A stretch of DNA of 34,204 nucleotides, from assembly GCF_015206815.1 (NCBI RefSeq), contig NZ_JADEXZ010000064.1:1-34204 (forward strand), read 5' to 3'. Position 1 is the stretch's first letter, and every line of letters starts with the position of its first letter. This document shows positions 23,986 through 32,035 of the stretch, in pieces. This DNA comes from Fortiea sp. LEGE XX443. GTDB lineage: Bacteria; Cyanobacteriota; Cyanobacteriia; Cyanobacteriales; Nostocaceae. A program made the translations under genes and the position numbers. The notes beneath the pieces were generated by a model, which was given only the letters and a program-made list of their open reading frames with translations, ran no database searches and had not been told where the DNA came from.

Positions 23986-25089
23986 TTAAAGAACTGTGCC
24001 GCGTGTAGCTTCTGTATCAATTGGCTTGATGAGATATAGCTGTAACATGTGCCAAATGATGGCGAGAATTGGCGGGATTTTTTGCAAGAATTTGACAAAT
24101 CTTGGCAGGTTACTTTTTTGAATTCCCGCGAGTTTCAAATTATTTTCAGAACACTGTTCTAAGCGCCAAAAAAACTCTGGGTGATTTGTATTCAGAATGA
24201 GGGGAAATGCTCGTGCAGAAGTGTTATTTGTCTCTTGGATAACTCTGTTGTTGTATTTGCGGGGATGGATACCAATAGCTTCGTAGAATGATGCTCGCTC
24301 AAATACAGTTATTGTGTGGGTAACGAACACAGTTAGTAGAAAGAAACGCATCCACAATTTTGCTTGCCAATTTTTCCATAGTTTGGGTTGCGTAGACGCG
24401 GAGCGGCTTGTGGACAGACATTGCAGTAATGCTTTAAAGAAATCTCCGTGTCGATTTTCGTCTTGACACCAACTCTCAAATTTGCGGAACAGCGGATAAA
24501 ACTGGTATTCAGGATGCTCCTGCATGTGCTGATTAATTAAGATATAGCGCCAGTAACCAATTTTCTCCGATAGGTAGACTGTGTAAATAACCCACTCTGG
24601 CGGGAAAAAAGTATATGTGCGGTTTTTAGTTAAAAAGTTTAAGTCTAGAGATACTTTCAAATCTGCCATTGATTTATTCAAAAATCCCGCATGGCGAGCT
24701 TCATCTCTAGCCATATATTCAAAAGCTTCTGATAGCAGCGGGTTATTTTTTTTCAGGCGGCGCGATAATTCTTTAAACAATAAAAACCCCGAAAACTCTG
24801 ACGTACAAGAGCGTTCTAAAAAGTCAATAAAAGCGCGGCGTTTTTCCCCTGTAATGTGATCCCACGATTGCTTAAATTCATCGTCGCGCACAAAGTGATG
24901 GCGGTTGTAGTCAGCACGCAATTCCTCGACAATCGCCCGGATTTCTGTCTCATTGGCCGATATATCTAATTTTGCCACTGCATCAAAGTCAGTGGTGTAA
25001 AACCGAGGTGTTAATAATGTTTCTGCAACAGGGACTTTAATACCCGGCTTCAGCAATTGTGGCTCTGGGGTTGCAACTGAATCGACCAT
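23986..25089 (-). CDS. acsF: Mg-protoporphyrin IX monomethyl ester oxidative cyclase (AcsF/ChlA type)
   Basis: This di-iron enzyme forms the fifth ring of chlorophyll (Mg-protoporphyrin monomethyl ester to divinyl protochlorophyllide) using O2. Seen: Glu98 in TSEFSGFLLFKEL, DEARH at 129-133 and DENRH at 210-214, the ferritin-like iron ligands, and FFPPEWVIYTVYLSEKIGYW. ATG 25089 is chosen because AGGAG lies four bases upstream. Residues about 223-233 (QCLSTSRSAST) are an insertion, coded by a dispersed repeat, where relatives run straight to (S/A)QPKLW. Divergent from heme oxygenase and hemN, it matches the ChlAII-Ho2-HemN low-oxygen set, so it is probably the micro-oxic isoform; the usual isoform would be elsewhere. 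Confidence 0.9.
   Translation of the reverse strand: MVDSVATPEPQLLKPGIKVPVAETLLTPRFYTTDFDAVAKLDISANETEIRAIVEELRADYNRHHFVRDDEFKQSWDHITGEKRRAFIDFLERSCTSEFSGFLLFKELSRRLKKNNPLLSEAFEYMARDEARHAGFLNKSMADLKVSLDLNFLTKNRTYTFFPPEWVIYTVYLSEKIGYWRYILINQHMQEHPEYQFYPLFRKFESWCQDENRHGDFFKALLQCLSTSRSASTQPKLWKNWQAKLWMRFFLLTVFVTHTITVFERASFYEAIGIHPRKYNNRVIQETNNTSARAFPLILNTNHPEFFWRLEQCSENNLKLAGIQKSNLPRFVKFLQKIPPILAIIWHMLQLYLIKPIDTEATRGTVL
24390..24424. repeat. 35-nt dispersed repeat, copy 2, inside acsF
   Basis: GCGTAGACGC, GGA, GCGGCTTG, TGGAC, AGACATTGC: same block order and length as the copy at 1999-2033 (28 of 35 bases equal). It is read in frame on the minus strand as part of QCLSTSRSASTQ and interrupts a conserved part of the cyclase without breaking the frame. 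Confidence 0.75.
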
Positions 25090-25459
25090 GAGACTCCTGT
25101 ATTTTATCATTTAATAGTTATATAAGCATAAAACAATATAATTCCACATCAGTCTAATTCAAAAAGTATTTGCAACACATGAACCTTCCGTAAGAGTGCA
25201 GTCTGTACATCCTGCATCCTGTGTTTGTTACTCAAAGGAATATAAAGAAATATTAATAGCTGTATAGTTATACAAGTATTGATAGTTAAATGATTTTGGG
25301 AGAATAAAAACCCTTAAGAACTGTATCGGCAGTGGTATTTGCTGGCTGAAGTGATGCCGATGCTGTTCCCCGCTACATCTAGAATAACAATTCTCTAACT
25401 CTGACGTGAATTCTCTTTGAAATGCTGAGTAATAATACTAACCCCTAGCCTCTACAAAA
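25090..25459. promoter_or_regulatory. Divergent control region of the low-oxygen tetrapyrrole cluster
   Basis: Between acsF and heme oxygenase. ATAGTTATATAAG (25114-25126) is repeated as ATAGTTATACAAG (25264-25276), with a shorter ATAGTTAAA at 25282-25290. The second copy lies in a perfect inverted repeat GTATA-GT-TATAC (25262-25273). In Synechocystis the corresponding genes are activated by the MarR-type ChlR; these repeats may be the regulator sites here. No clear -35/-10 pair was found for either direction. Confidence 0.45.
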
Positions 25460-26176
25460 ATGAGTAGTAATCTAGCTGTCAAACTGCGTTCTGGTACACA
25501 AAAAGCTCATACAGCGGCAGAAAATGTCGGATTCATGAAATGTTTTCTCAAAGGCGTTGTAGATAGAGACTGCTTTGCAAAATTTCTGAGTAACTTGTAT
25601 TTCGTCTATAGCGAACTAGAAGCAGCATTAGCCAGTCACCAAAACCATCCTGTAATTGGTGGGGTTTACTTTCCCGAATTAAATCGCCTGGCGGCTTTAG
25701 AGAAAGACATGGTATTTTATTATGGCAACGGCTGGCGATCGCTCATCACACCCGCGAATCATGCCAAGATATACATTGCCCGGATTCAACAACTATCTGC
25801 ATCTGAACCAGCCTTATTAATCGGTCATGCCTACACTCGCTACATGGGCGACCTTTCCGGTGGTCAGATGTTACAAAAAATTGCTCAGTCAACCCTCAAA
25901 CTTTCTGGCTACGAAGGTACATCTTTTTATAACTTTGAGCAAATTCCCGACAAAAAAGCCTTTAAAGACAAATACCGTGATGCTTTAAATGGTGTATCCG
26001 TCGATGATGCTACAGCAGATAGAATTGTCGCTGAAGCCAATAATGCCTTTAGTTTTAACGTGCAAATGGCTGAGGAATTAGAAGGAAGTTTAATTAGAGC
26101 GATCGGTCAAGTACTATTTAATAACCTGACTCGTTCTCACAACCTCGGTAGCACTGAAGCAGCGGCCACTAATTAA
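25460..26176 (+). CDS. Heme oxygenase (biliverdin-producing)
   Basis: Heme oxygenase opens haem to biliverdin IXalpha, CO and iron with reduced ferredoxin; biliverdin feeds phycobilins. Seen: proximal haem ligand His17 in TQKAHTAAE and the distal-helix signature GHAYTRYMGDLSGGQ (122-136). The 238 residues match the cyanobacterial HO size. The position beside acsF and hemN identifies it as the probable second isoform (Ho2) used at low oxygen; sequence alone does not separate Ho1 from Ho2 here. It is divergent from acsF, so both may answer to one regulatory region. hemN follows after 338 bases. Confidence 0.94.
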   Translation: MSSNLAVKLRSGTQKAHTAAENVGFMKCFLKGVVDRDCFAKFLSNLYFVYSELEAALASHQNHPVIGGVYFPELNRLAALEKDMVFYYGNGWRSLITPANHAKIYIARIQQLSASEPALLIGHAYTRYMGDLSGGQMLQKIAQSTLKLSGYEGTSFYNFEQIPDKKAFKDKYRDALNGVSVDDATADRIVAEANNAFSFNVQMAEELEGSLIRAIGQVLFNNLTRSHNLGSTEAAATN

Positions 26177-26318
26177 TTTCCAGAAATTAAGCTGTTTGGT
26201 TTGAGTCAACACATCATGCACTGCAACTGATATCTAAACTAGACAGCAGCTAGTATTCTGAAAAACCAAATTTGAGGTGTAAAAATAGCGCAGAGAAAAC
26301 CTCTTTGTGTTTTGCTGT

Positions 26319-26349
26319 GTCAGCCTCAACCCGTTGAAGATAGGCTGAC
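26319..26349. repeat. Hairpin between heme oxygenase and hemN
   Basis: GTCAGCCT (26319-26326) pairs with AGGCTGAC (26342-26349), with CAAC/GTTG pairing inside. There is no T run, so it is probably not a terminator. The rest of 26177-26373 shows no gene. Confidence 0.45.
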
Positions 26350-26373
26350 AGAGTACTAGCGCATCCAAAATCT

Positions 26374-26481
26374 ATGAGCAATTTGTCGGATATTGGCGAA
26401 ATCAACAAATTGCCGCTTCGATTAGCAATACAAGCAACCACTCTGGCTAATTTTCAAACTACTGGTGAGTTGAAAGTTTGA
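26374..26481 (+). CDS. Possible 35-residue small protein upstream of hemN
   Basis: ATG 26374 opens MSNLSDIGEINKLPLRLAIQ then ATTLANFQTTGELKV and stops at TGA 26479-26481, 33 bases before hemN. The composition is protein-like (hydrophobic and polar residues alternating as in a helix), but no good ribosome site precedes it. It could be a leader peptide of hemN or a chance ORF. Confidence 0.3.
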   Translation: MSNLSDIGEINKLPLRLAIQATTLANFQTTGELKV

Positions 26482-26514
26482 AAAGAGAGCCTACACAGTA
26501 CATTGGAGGTTTTG

Positions 26515-27897
26515 ATGGTTTTTATATCACCTGGTGTCAAATTTGATCTAGGATTGATCAAAAAGTACGATACAGCTGCACCAAGATACACCAGTTATCC
26601 ACCCGCTACAGAGTTAAGCGAAGCATTCACTACGACTGATTTTCATACTGCGATCGCCGCTTCAAACCAAAGAAAATCTCCGCTATCATTTTATTTCCAC
26701 ATTCCTTTCTGTCAAAGTGCTTGTTATTTCTGCGGTTGTAATACAGTAATTTCCAACAACAAAAATATTGCCAAACCTTATCTGGAACATTTAGCTCAAG
26801 AAATCAAGCATATGTCCACCTTGATTGATCCCGATAGAAAAGTATTACAAATACATTGGGGTGGTGGTACACCCAACTACTTAGAACTTGACCAAGTAGA
26901 ATTTTTGTGGAATAAAATTACACAAAACTTTGACTTAGATCCTCAAGCAGAAATTTCCATTGAAATTAATCCCCGCTACGTCGATAAAGAGTATATTTTC
27001 TTCCTGCGCGAACTTGGATTTAACCGTATTAGTTTTGGCATCCAAGACTTTAATAGTGAAGTTCAAATAGCTGTTAATCGCATTCAGCCAGAAGAATTAT
27101 TATTCAACGTCATGGACTGGATTAAAGCGGCAAAATTTGACAGTGTGAATGTAGATTTAATTTATGGTTTACCTTATCAAACTCTCCAGACATTCCGGGA
27201 GACTATAAAAAAAACCGTTGCATTAGATCCTAACCGGATTGTGGTGTTTAACTTTGCCTATGTCCCTTGGTTAAAACCAGCACAAAAAAATATTCCTCAA
27301 GTAGCTTTACCTAAACCCCAAGAAAAATTGGAAATTTTGAAAATGACCATTGAGGAATTAACCAGTAGTGAGTATTTATTTATTGGCATGGATCACTTTG
27401 CCAAACCTAACGATGAGTTAGCGATCGCCCAACGCGATCGCACCCTCCAGCGTAACTTTCAAGGTTATACTACCCACGCGGGTACAGATTTATTTGGGTT
27501 TGGTGCGACATCAATCAGTATGCTCAATGATGCCTATATCCAAAACCATAAACAATTAAAAGATTATTATCAGGCAGTTGCTAACAATGTTTTGCCTGTT
27601 AGCAAAGGTATCAACCTAACTCCAGATGACATTATTAGAAGAGATGTTATCATGTGCATCATGTCTCACTTTCAGTTGTATAAACAAGATATTGAAGAGA
27701 AACATCGCATCAACTTTGATCAATATTTTTCTCAAGAATTAGAAGCATTGCAGCCTTTAGCAGCAGATGGACTTATTAAATTATCTGCCAACTATATTCA
27801 AATTACAGATATTGGCCGGTTACTAGTAAGAAATATTGCTGTTGCGTTTGATCAGCATAATCAAACGCAAGAAAGACAATTTTCCCGTACAATTTAA
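26515..27897 (+). CDS. hemN: Oxygen-independent coproporphyrinogen III oxidase
   Basis: HemN is a radical SAM enzyme that decarboxylates two propionates of coproporphyrinogen III to protoporphyrinogen IX without O2, replacing HemF in low oxygen. Seen: RYTSYPPATE (24-33), the cluster motif C66-x3-C70-x2-C73-x-C75 (CQSACYFCGCN), HWGGGTPNYL for SAM, and the C-terminal HemN domain (GFGATSISMLNDAYIQN). The CxxxCxxCxC pattern is specific to HemN rather than HemW. ATG 26515 is chosen because GGAGG lies five bases before it; the frame opens at TTG 26503. 460 residues, family length. Together with acsF and heme oxygenase it completes the micro-oxic set. Confidence 0.95.
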   Translation: MVFISPGVKFDLGLIKKYDTAAPRYTSYPPATELSEAFTTTDFHTAIAASNQRKSPLSFYFHIPFCQSACYFCGCNTVISNNKNIAKPYLEHLAQEIKHMSTLIDPDRKVLQIHWGGGTPNYLELDQVEFLWNKITQNFDLDPQAEISIEINPRYVDKEYIFFLRELGFNRISFGIQDFNSEVQIAVNRIQPEELLFNVMDWIKAAKFDSVNVDLIYGLPYQTLQTFRETIKKTVALDPNRIVVFNFAYVPWLKPAQKNIPQVALPKPQEKLEILKMTIEELTSSEYLFIGMDHFAKPNDELAIAQRDRTLQRNFQGYTTHAGTDLFGFGATSISMLNDAYIQNHKQLKDYYQAVANNVLPVSKGINLTPDDIIRRDVIMCIMSHFQLYKQDIEEKHRINFDQYFSQELEALQPLAADGLIKLSANYIQITDIGRLLVRNIAVAFDQHNQTQERQFSRTI

Positions 27898-28011
27898 CGC
27901 CAGGCTGGCAATTATTCAACAAAAAATTCACAATTCAGGAGGAGACAGTCTGTTAGGCAGATAGCACTGTGGGCGGTAGACTTGTTTTGAGACTTTATCC
28001 CATACCAATGT

Positions 28012-28821
28012 TCAAGCTGACCAAGTTTCCCGGAAATCTGCGTATAGTGTCAGTCCACCATCAATAAACAGTGTTTGTCCAGTGATGTATGCCGCTTCAT
28101 CAGAAGCTAAAAAAGCTACCGCAGCGGCCATTTCTTCTGAAGTTCCCGTCCGCCCCATTGGGATGTGACTTTCGACAACTGCTTTCTTTTCTGGATCGTT
28201 AACCCAATCTTCATTCATGGGGGTGATAGTTGCCCCAGGTGCGATCGCATTCACACGAATACCTCGGTTTGCATACTCCAGCGCCAAAGTTTTAGTCATG
28301 TTTTCCATCCCACCTTTGCTAATGGAGTAGCTGATATACATCGGCCGGGGAATAATTTCGTGAACGCTGGAAATATTAATGATGATTCCCTGTCGATTTT
28401 GGGAGAGCAAGTGTTTGATTGTTTCACGGGCGCATAGGTAAGCACCCCGTAAATTTACCTCGATCACTCGGTCAAAGTCTGCGGTCTTGATTTCGTGGGA
28501 TGGGCATTCGGTTTGAATTCCAGCATTGTTGACTAGAATATCAAGACTGCCCAACTTATCAACTACAGTGTTGACCATTTCCACAATGTCTGATTCTTGA
28601 GAGACATCACCCTGCACCAGTAGAGACTTAACGCCGCAATTTTCCACATCTCCACAGGCTTTTTGCATGGCCATTTCTTCAGTATTTTCCGCAGCTTCAG
28701 GACTTTTGCGGTAATTAATAGCAATGTTACAACCTTCTTGAGCAAGACGAATAGCGATCGCTTGTCCAATACCGGAACTTCCACCTGTAATTAACGCATT
28801 TTTACCTTTTAATCCTTTCAT
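28012..28821 (-). CDS. Glucose 1-dehydrogenase-like short-chain dehydrogenase
   Basis: 269 residues, classical SDR. Seen: the NAD(P) motif TGGSSGIG (12-19), NNAG (98-101), catalytic Ser at 151-152 (ISSVHE), Tyr165 and Lys169 (YSISK), and IRVNAIAPGATITPMNED. The VHEIIPRP and the end DGGLTLYADFRETWSA are those of the glucose 1-dehydrogenase group, which oxidises beta-D-glucose to gluconolactone, so that is the likely type; the true substrate is open. A GGAGG lies upstream; ATG 28821 and GTG 28824 are equally possible starts. It is convergent with hemN and preceded on its strand by the fasciclin lipoprotein gene. Confidence 0.88.
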   Translation of the reverse strand: MKGLKGKNALITGGSSGIGQAIAIRLAQEGCNIAINYRKSPEAAENTEEMAMQKACGDVENCGVKSLLVQGDVSQESDIVEMVNTVVDKLGSLDILVNNAGIQTECPSHEIKTADFDRVIEVNLRGAYLCARETIKHLLSQNRQGIIINISSVHEIIPRPMYISYSISKGGMENMTKTLALEYANRGIRVNAIAPGATITPMNEDWVNDPEKKAVVESHIPMGRTGTSEEMAAAVAFLASDEAAYITGQTLFIDGGLTLYADFRETWSA

Positions 28822-28894
28822 CACATTCCCCCTCCATCTGTCGCTTTTTTATTAAGCATCAACCGAATTTAAATATGTGTTATGCAAATACCTA

Positions 28895-28923
28895 GTAGAG
28901 ACTTAGCAGCGCTAAGTCTCTAC
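28895..28923. repeat. Perfect palindrome between fasciclin and SDR genes
   Basis: GTAGAGACTTAGC (28895-28907), loop AGC, GCTAAGTCTCTAC (28911-28923). A T run follows on the plus strand but not on the minus strand that carries both genes. Similar GTAGAGAC...GTCTCTAC hairpins are common between Nostoc genes; it may act as a 3' end for the fasciclin mRNA. Confidence 0.6.
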
Positions 28924-28941
28924 AATCTTTTTTTGAGATGT

Positions 28942-29568
28942 CTATTGAGTCATTGGTGGTAGAAGTACTTTGTCAATAACATGAATGACACCATTTTTGG
29001 CTCTAATATCAGGTTCTATCACACGAGCGTCATTAACTCTCACTTGGCCTTGCTCAACTTTAATATTTAGCGGGTTATTAGCAAGGCTTTTCACCTCTTG
29101 TGACTGAAGTTGATTAGCTGTAAGATTGCCTGGAATCACATGATAAGTTAAAACCTGTCTAAGAAGTTCGCGGTTTTCGGGCTTTAAGAGTCGCTCTCTA
29201 GTCGCTGCTGGAACTGCCGCAAAAGCCTGGTCTGAAGGTGCAAATAAGGTGTAAGGGCCGGCATCATTTAACTTATCTGTTAAACCTGCTTCATTAATCA
29301 GACCTGCCAATGTTTTCAATGAAGGATTAGCTTGTACAACTTCGGGAATGTTTTCATTCACCGTTGCACCAGGAGTTGCAGCAGGTGTTGTTGGAACTGG
29401 CTCAGGCGTTACATCAGCAACAGGTGGTGCAGCAGGAGTAGGAGTGACTTGAGCCGTCTCGTTGGGCGCACAAGCGGCAAAAATTGGCAGTAACAGAATA
29501 CCTGTGGCAAAGCTGGCAAACTTGTTCATCTTTGCAACAAAATTTTCAGTCTTCATATTTTTCACCAT
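28942..29568 (-). CDS. Fasciclin-domain lipoprotein
   Basis: A lipoprotein signal (MNKFASFATGILLLPIFAAC from residue 14) is followed by a Pro/Thr/Ala-rich linker (to about 75) and one FAS1 domain, a beta-rich adhesion fold: NPSLKTLAGLINEAGLTDKL, GPYTLFAPSDQAFAAVPAAT, VLTYHVIPGNLTANQL, then the closing KNGVIHVIDKVLLPP. The H1 (TLFAPSDQAF) and H2 (GVIHVIDKVLLP) boxes are complete. It should sit at the envelope and mediate adhesion or cell-surface contact. The start is uncertain: ATG 29568 has a weak ribosome site, and ATG 29556 (preceded by GGTGA) or ATG 29529 would be better signal-peptide starts. Confidence 0.85.
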   Translation of the reverse strand: MVKNMKTENFVAKMNKFASFATGILLLPIFAACAPNETAQVTPTPAAPPVADVTPEPVPTTPAATPGATVNENIPEVVQANPSLKTLAGLINEAGLTDKLNDAGPYTLFAPSDQAFAAVPAATRERLLKPENRELLRQVLTYHVIPGNLTANQLQSQEVKSLANNPLNIKVEQGQVRVNDARVIEPDIRAKNGVIHVIDKVLLPPMTQ

Positions 29569-29676
29569 GATTCTTTGTTCAATTGCTTTTTTCTTTTATG
29601 TTGGGTAGCAAATGCAAATAGAATGTGGCTTGATTTATTCTCTATCTTACCTATAAGTAATTTGATGAATTTGATT

Positions 29677-30382
29677 TTATTCCTCTAATGTTTTTTCTAC
29701 CCCAGAAGAAGTAATACCTTTGACGTAGTTAATTTTGATTTCTTCTAGCATATCAATCAATAAAGATTGGAATTCCTGAATGTTAGGCTTTTTTTGTAAC
29801 TCTGTTTCTAACTCATATTCCGCAGATATTGAAGCAGATTGAAGAATTATGAATTTGAATGGTTATAAATCCTGAAAAGATTGACTGGTAATCATTTCAG
29901 ATTATTTGTTTATAAAATAGTCTGGGTCAAGTAGAGAAAGAGAAAAGGCATGAGAGAGTCTTAAATTGCAATATCTATCCCAGATATAGACCATTGAGGA
30001 ATCATAGTAGGAATCATAGACGAGATGGAATTGAGTGACTTTACTAAGTGCTGAAGAACGAATTTTGGCAATATTTAGATTCAAGATTGCAAAATCATTA
30101 GAGAGCTTGGTTTTGGAGAACTATACAAATTTTTTATCTAAACTTCTGGAGATGTTAAAGTAACTTCAATGCTTGTGATATCACAAATTGTACAACTTTT
30201 CTATCTTTTTACACTATCACCAAAATCTCAGCATAATTTATTCCTTGGAAATCCCTTAGTTCAAAGTTTAGGGTAAAAAGAGCAGAAACTTTTTTTCGGT
30301 CTTTCTTGTAAAGTAGACTATTGAGGCGGTTAATGACAAACTTAAAGGCATCCTCAATAACCATAGGGTAGCCATTAAGCAC
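29677..30382 (-). pseudogene. Decayed coding region, three fragments, family unknown
   Basis: Reading leftward on the minus strand: 30382-30209 encodes GYPMVIEDAFKFVINRLNSL then LYKKDRKKVSALFTLNFELR; about 30120-29902 encodes IRSSALSKVTQFHLVYDSYY then DSSMVYIWDRY; 29862-29677 encodes SAEYELETELQKKPNIQEFQ then SLLIDMLEEIKINYVKGIT. Each looks like real protein, none has a good start, and stops and shifts lie between them. They may be one broken gene or pieces of several. No named family fits. The rest of 29569-30454 (flanks of this stretch) shows no gene apart from a heptamer repeat. Confidence 0.4.
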
Positions 30383-30431
30383 AACTTAACAATAATAATT
30401 TGAGAGAAAGTTAGGCTTTGACTATCCTCAT

Positions 30432-30445
30432 CCCCAATCCCCAAT
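30432..30445. repeat. Heptamer repeat CCCCAAT x2 in the helicase leader
   Basis: Two perfect CCCCAAT units end nine bases before the helicase ATG, where a ribosome site would normally stand. Typical Nostoc seven-base repeat. Confidence 0.55.
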
Positions 30446-30454
30446 CAATACGGA

Positions 30455-32035
30455 ATGGCTCGCATCTCCAAATTAACTTTCGATCGCGGTACATTAATTT
30501 TGCATCCACCACCACGTGGCAAAGCTTGGATGGATTATGCTACGTGGGATGATCGTGTGGAGAAATTTCGGATTCCGGCGATGCGATACCGCGCTTTGGT
30601 AGAAGCACTACAAGCGGAAGAAGTGGACTTTATCGATGAGGCGAAGGAATTTTATCCTGTAGATTTGGTTGCGAGTTTGGAAATGGAACCCTACCCGCAC
30701 CAAAGCGAAGCCTTAGCGGCTTGGAAATTGGCGGGGAGACAAGGGTTAGTGGTGTTACCAACGGCGGCGGGAAAAACTTATCTGGCGCAGATGGCAATGC
30801 AGGCGACACCTCGCACAACATTAATAGTCGTCCCAACTTTGGATTTGATGCACCAGTGGTATGCACATTTAGTCGCGGCGTTTCCTGATGCAGAGGTGGG
30901 ATTGCTAGGTGGTGGTTCGCGGGATAAAACACCGATATTGGTGGCGACTTATGATAGTGCAGCCATTCATGCGGAAGCTTTGGGAAATCAATATGCTTTG
31001 ATAGTATTTGATGAATGCCATCATTTACCCACAGATTTTAATCGTGTGATTGCGGAATATGCGATCGCACCTTATCGTTTAGGACTCTCAGCAACACCAG
31101 AACGTACCGATGGTAAACACGCTGATTTAAATATCTTGATTGGACAAGAAGTATATCGTAAACGTGCTGAAGATTTAGCGGGGAAAGCTTTAGCTGAACA
31201 TGAAATTGTCCAAATTAAGGTGAAGTTATCGCAACTTGAGCGCGAAAGATATAGTAATTTAATTCAAACCCGCAATGATTTTTTGCGCCAATCTAAGATT
31301 TCTTTGGGGAGTATTCAAGGTTGGCAAATGTTTGTGCAGATGAGTGCGCGATCGCAAACTGGCCGGAGAGCGATGTTAGCACACCGGGAAGCGAAAGAAA
31401 TTGCCTTGGGTACTGATGGTAAGTTACGAATTTTAGCTGATTTACTTGCAGAACATTTTCCTGCTCGAATTTTGATTTTCACCGCTGATAATGCCACGGT
31501 TTATAAAATTTCTCAAGACTTATTAATTCCCGCCATTACTCATCAAACACCTGTAAAAGAACGCCATGAAATATTATCTAAATTTCGTGAAGGTGAATAC
31601 AATACTTTGATTGCTTCTCATGTGTTGAATGAAGGTGTTGATGTACCTGCGGCTTCTGTGGCAATTATTCTTTCTGGGACTGGTTCTACAAGAGAATATA
31701 TTCAACGTTTGGGGAGGGTTTTGCGTAAGGGAAATATTGAAAATAAACAAGCGATTTTGTATGAGGTAATCGCGGAGGATACGAGTGAAGAGGGGACTTC
31801 GGCGCGGCGGCGTGGGGAGGAGAGGAAAGACAGACACGAAGATGTAAAGACACGGAGACAGGGGGATAAAAAAGGTAATTTGCAGGTTGTGTATGGGAGT
31901 GGACAGGAAAAAAGTTTGAAGGCGGCGGAACAAATAGAAATAAATTATTTAACACAAAATTCAGATGTTACCAACGGAGTTACTAAGCCATCGCCTAAAC
32001 GGAGAAGAAATCATCCCGAAAAGACTGAAGATTGA
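30455..32035 (+). CDS. XPB/Rad25-type superfamily 2 DNA helicase
   Basis: 526 residues. Seen: Q83 in YPHQSEALAAW, Walker A LPTAAGKT (101-108), motif Ia VVPTLDLMHQW, motif II DECH (186-189), motif III LSATPERTD (211-219), then helicase domain 2 with LIASHVLNEGVDVPAASVAI and motif VI QRLGRVLRKG (417-426). These and the short N-terminal domain match the XPB family, which opens DNA at damage sites in nucleotide excision repair. The next gene encodes its known partner, Bax1, and overlaps this ORF by 71 bases. Residues 452-471 (RRGEERKDRHEDVKTRRQGD) are an insertion with repeat-like DNA; the tail after about 500 is basic and disordered. No ribosome site is visible. Confidence 0.9.
   Translation: MARISKLTFDRGTLILHPPPRGKAWMDYATWDDRVEKFRIPAMRYRALVEALQAEEVDFIDEAKEFYPVDLVASLEMEPYPHQSEALAAWKLAGRQGLVVLPTAAGKTYLAQMAMQATPRTTLIVVPTLDLMHQWYAHLVAAFPDAEVGLLGGGSRDKTPILVATYDSAAIHAEALGNQYALIVFDECHHLPTDFNRVIAEYAIAPYRLGLSATPERTDGKHADLNILIGQEVYRKRAEDLAGKALAEHEIVQIKVKLSQLERERYSNLIQTRNDFLRQSKISLGSIQGWQMFVQMSARSQTGRRAMLAHREAKEIALGTDGKLRILADLLAEHFPARILIFTADNATVYKISQDLLIPAITHQTPVKERHEILSKFREGEYNTLIASHVLNEGVDVPAASVAIILSGTGSTREYIQRLGRVLRKGNIENKQAILYEVIAEDTSEEGTSARRRGEERKDRHEDVKTRRQGDKKGNLQVVYGSGQEKSLKAAEQIEINYLTQNSDVTNGVTKPSPKRRRNHPEKTED

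Noticed and set aside
31574-31955. Minus-strand ORFs opposite the helicase C-terminus
   Set aside because: Shadow frames; their Pro/Ser-rich text reflects the purine-rich insertion on the coding strand.
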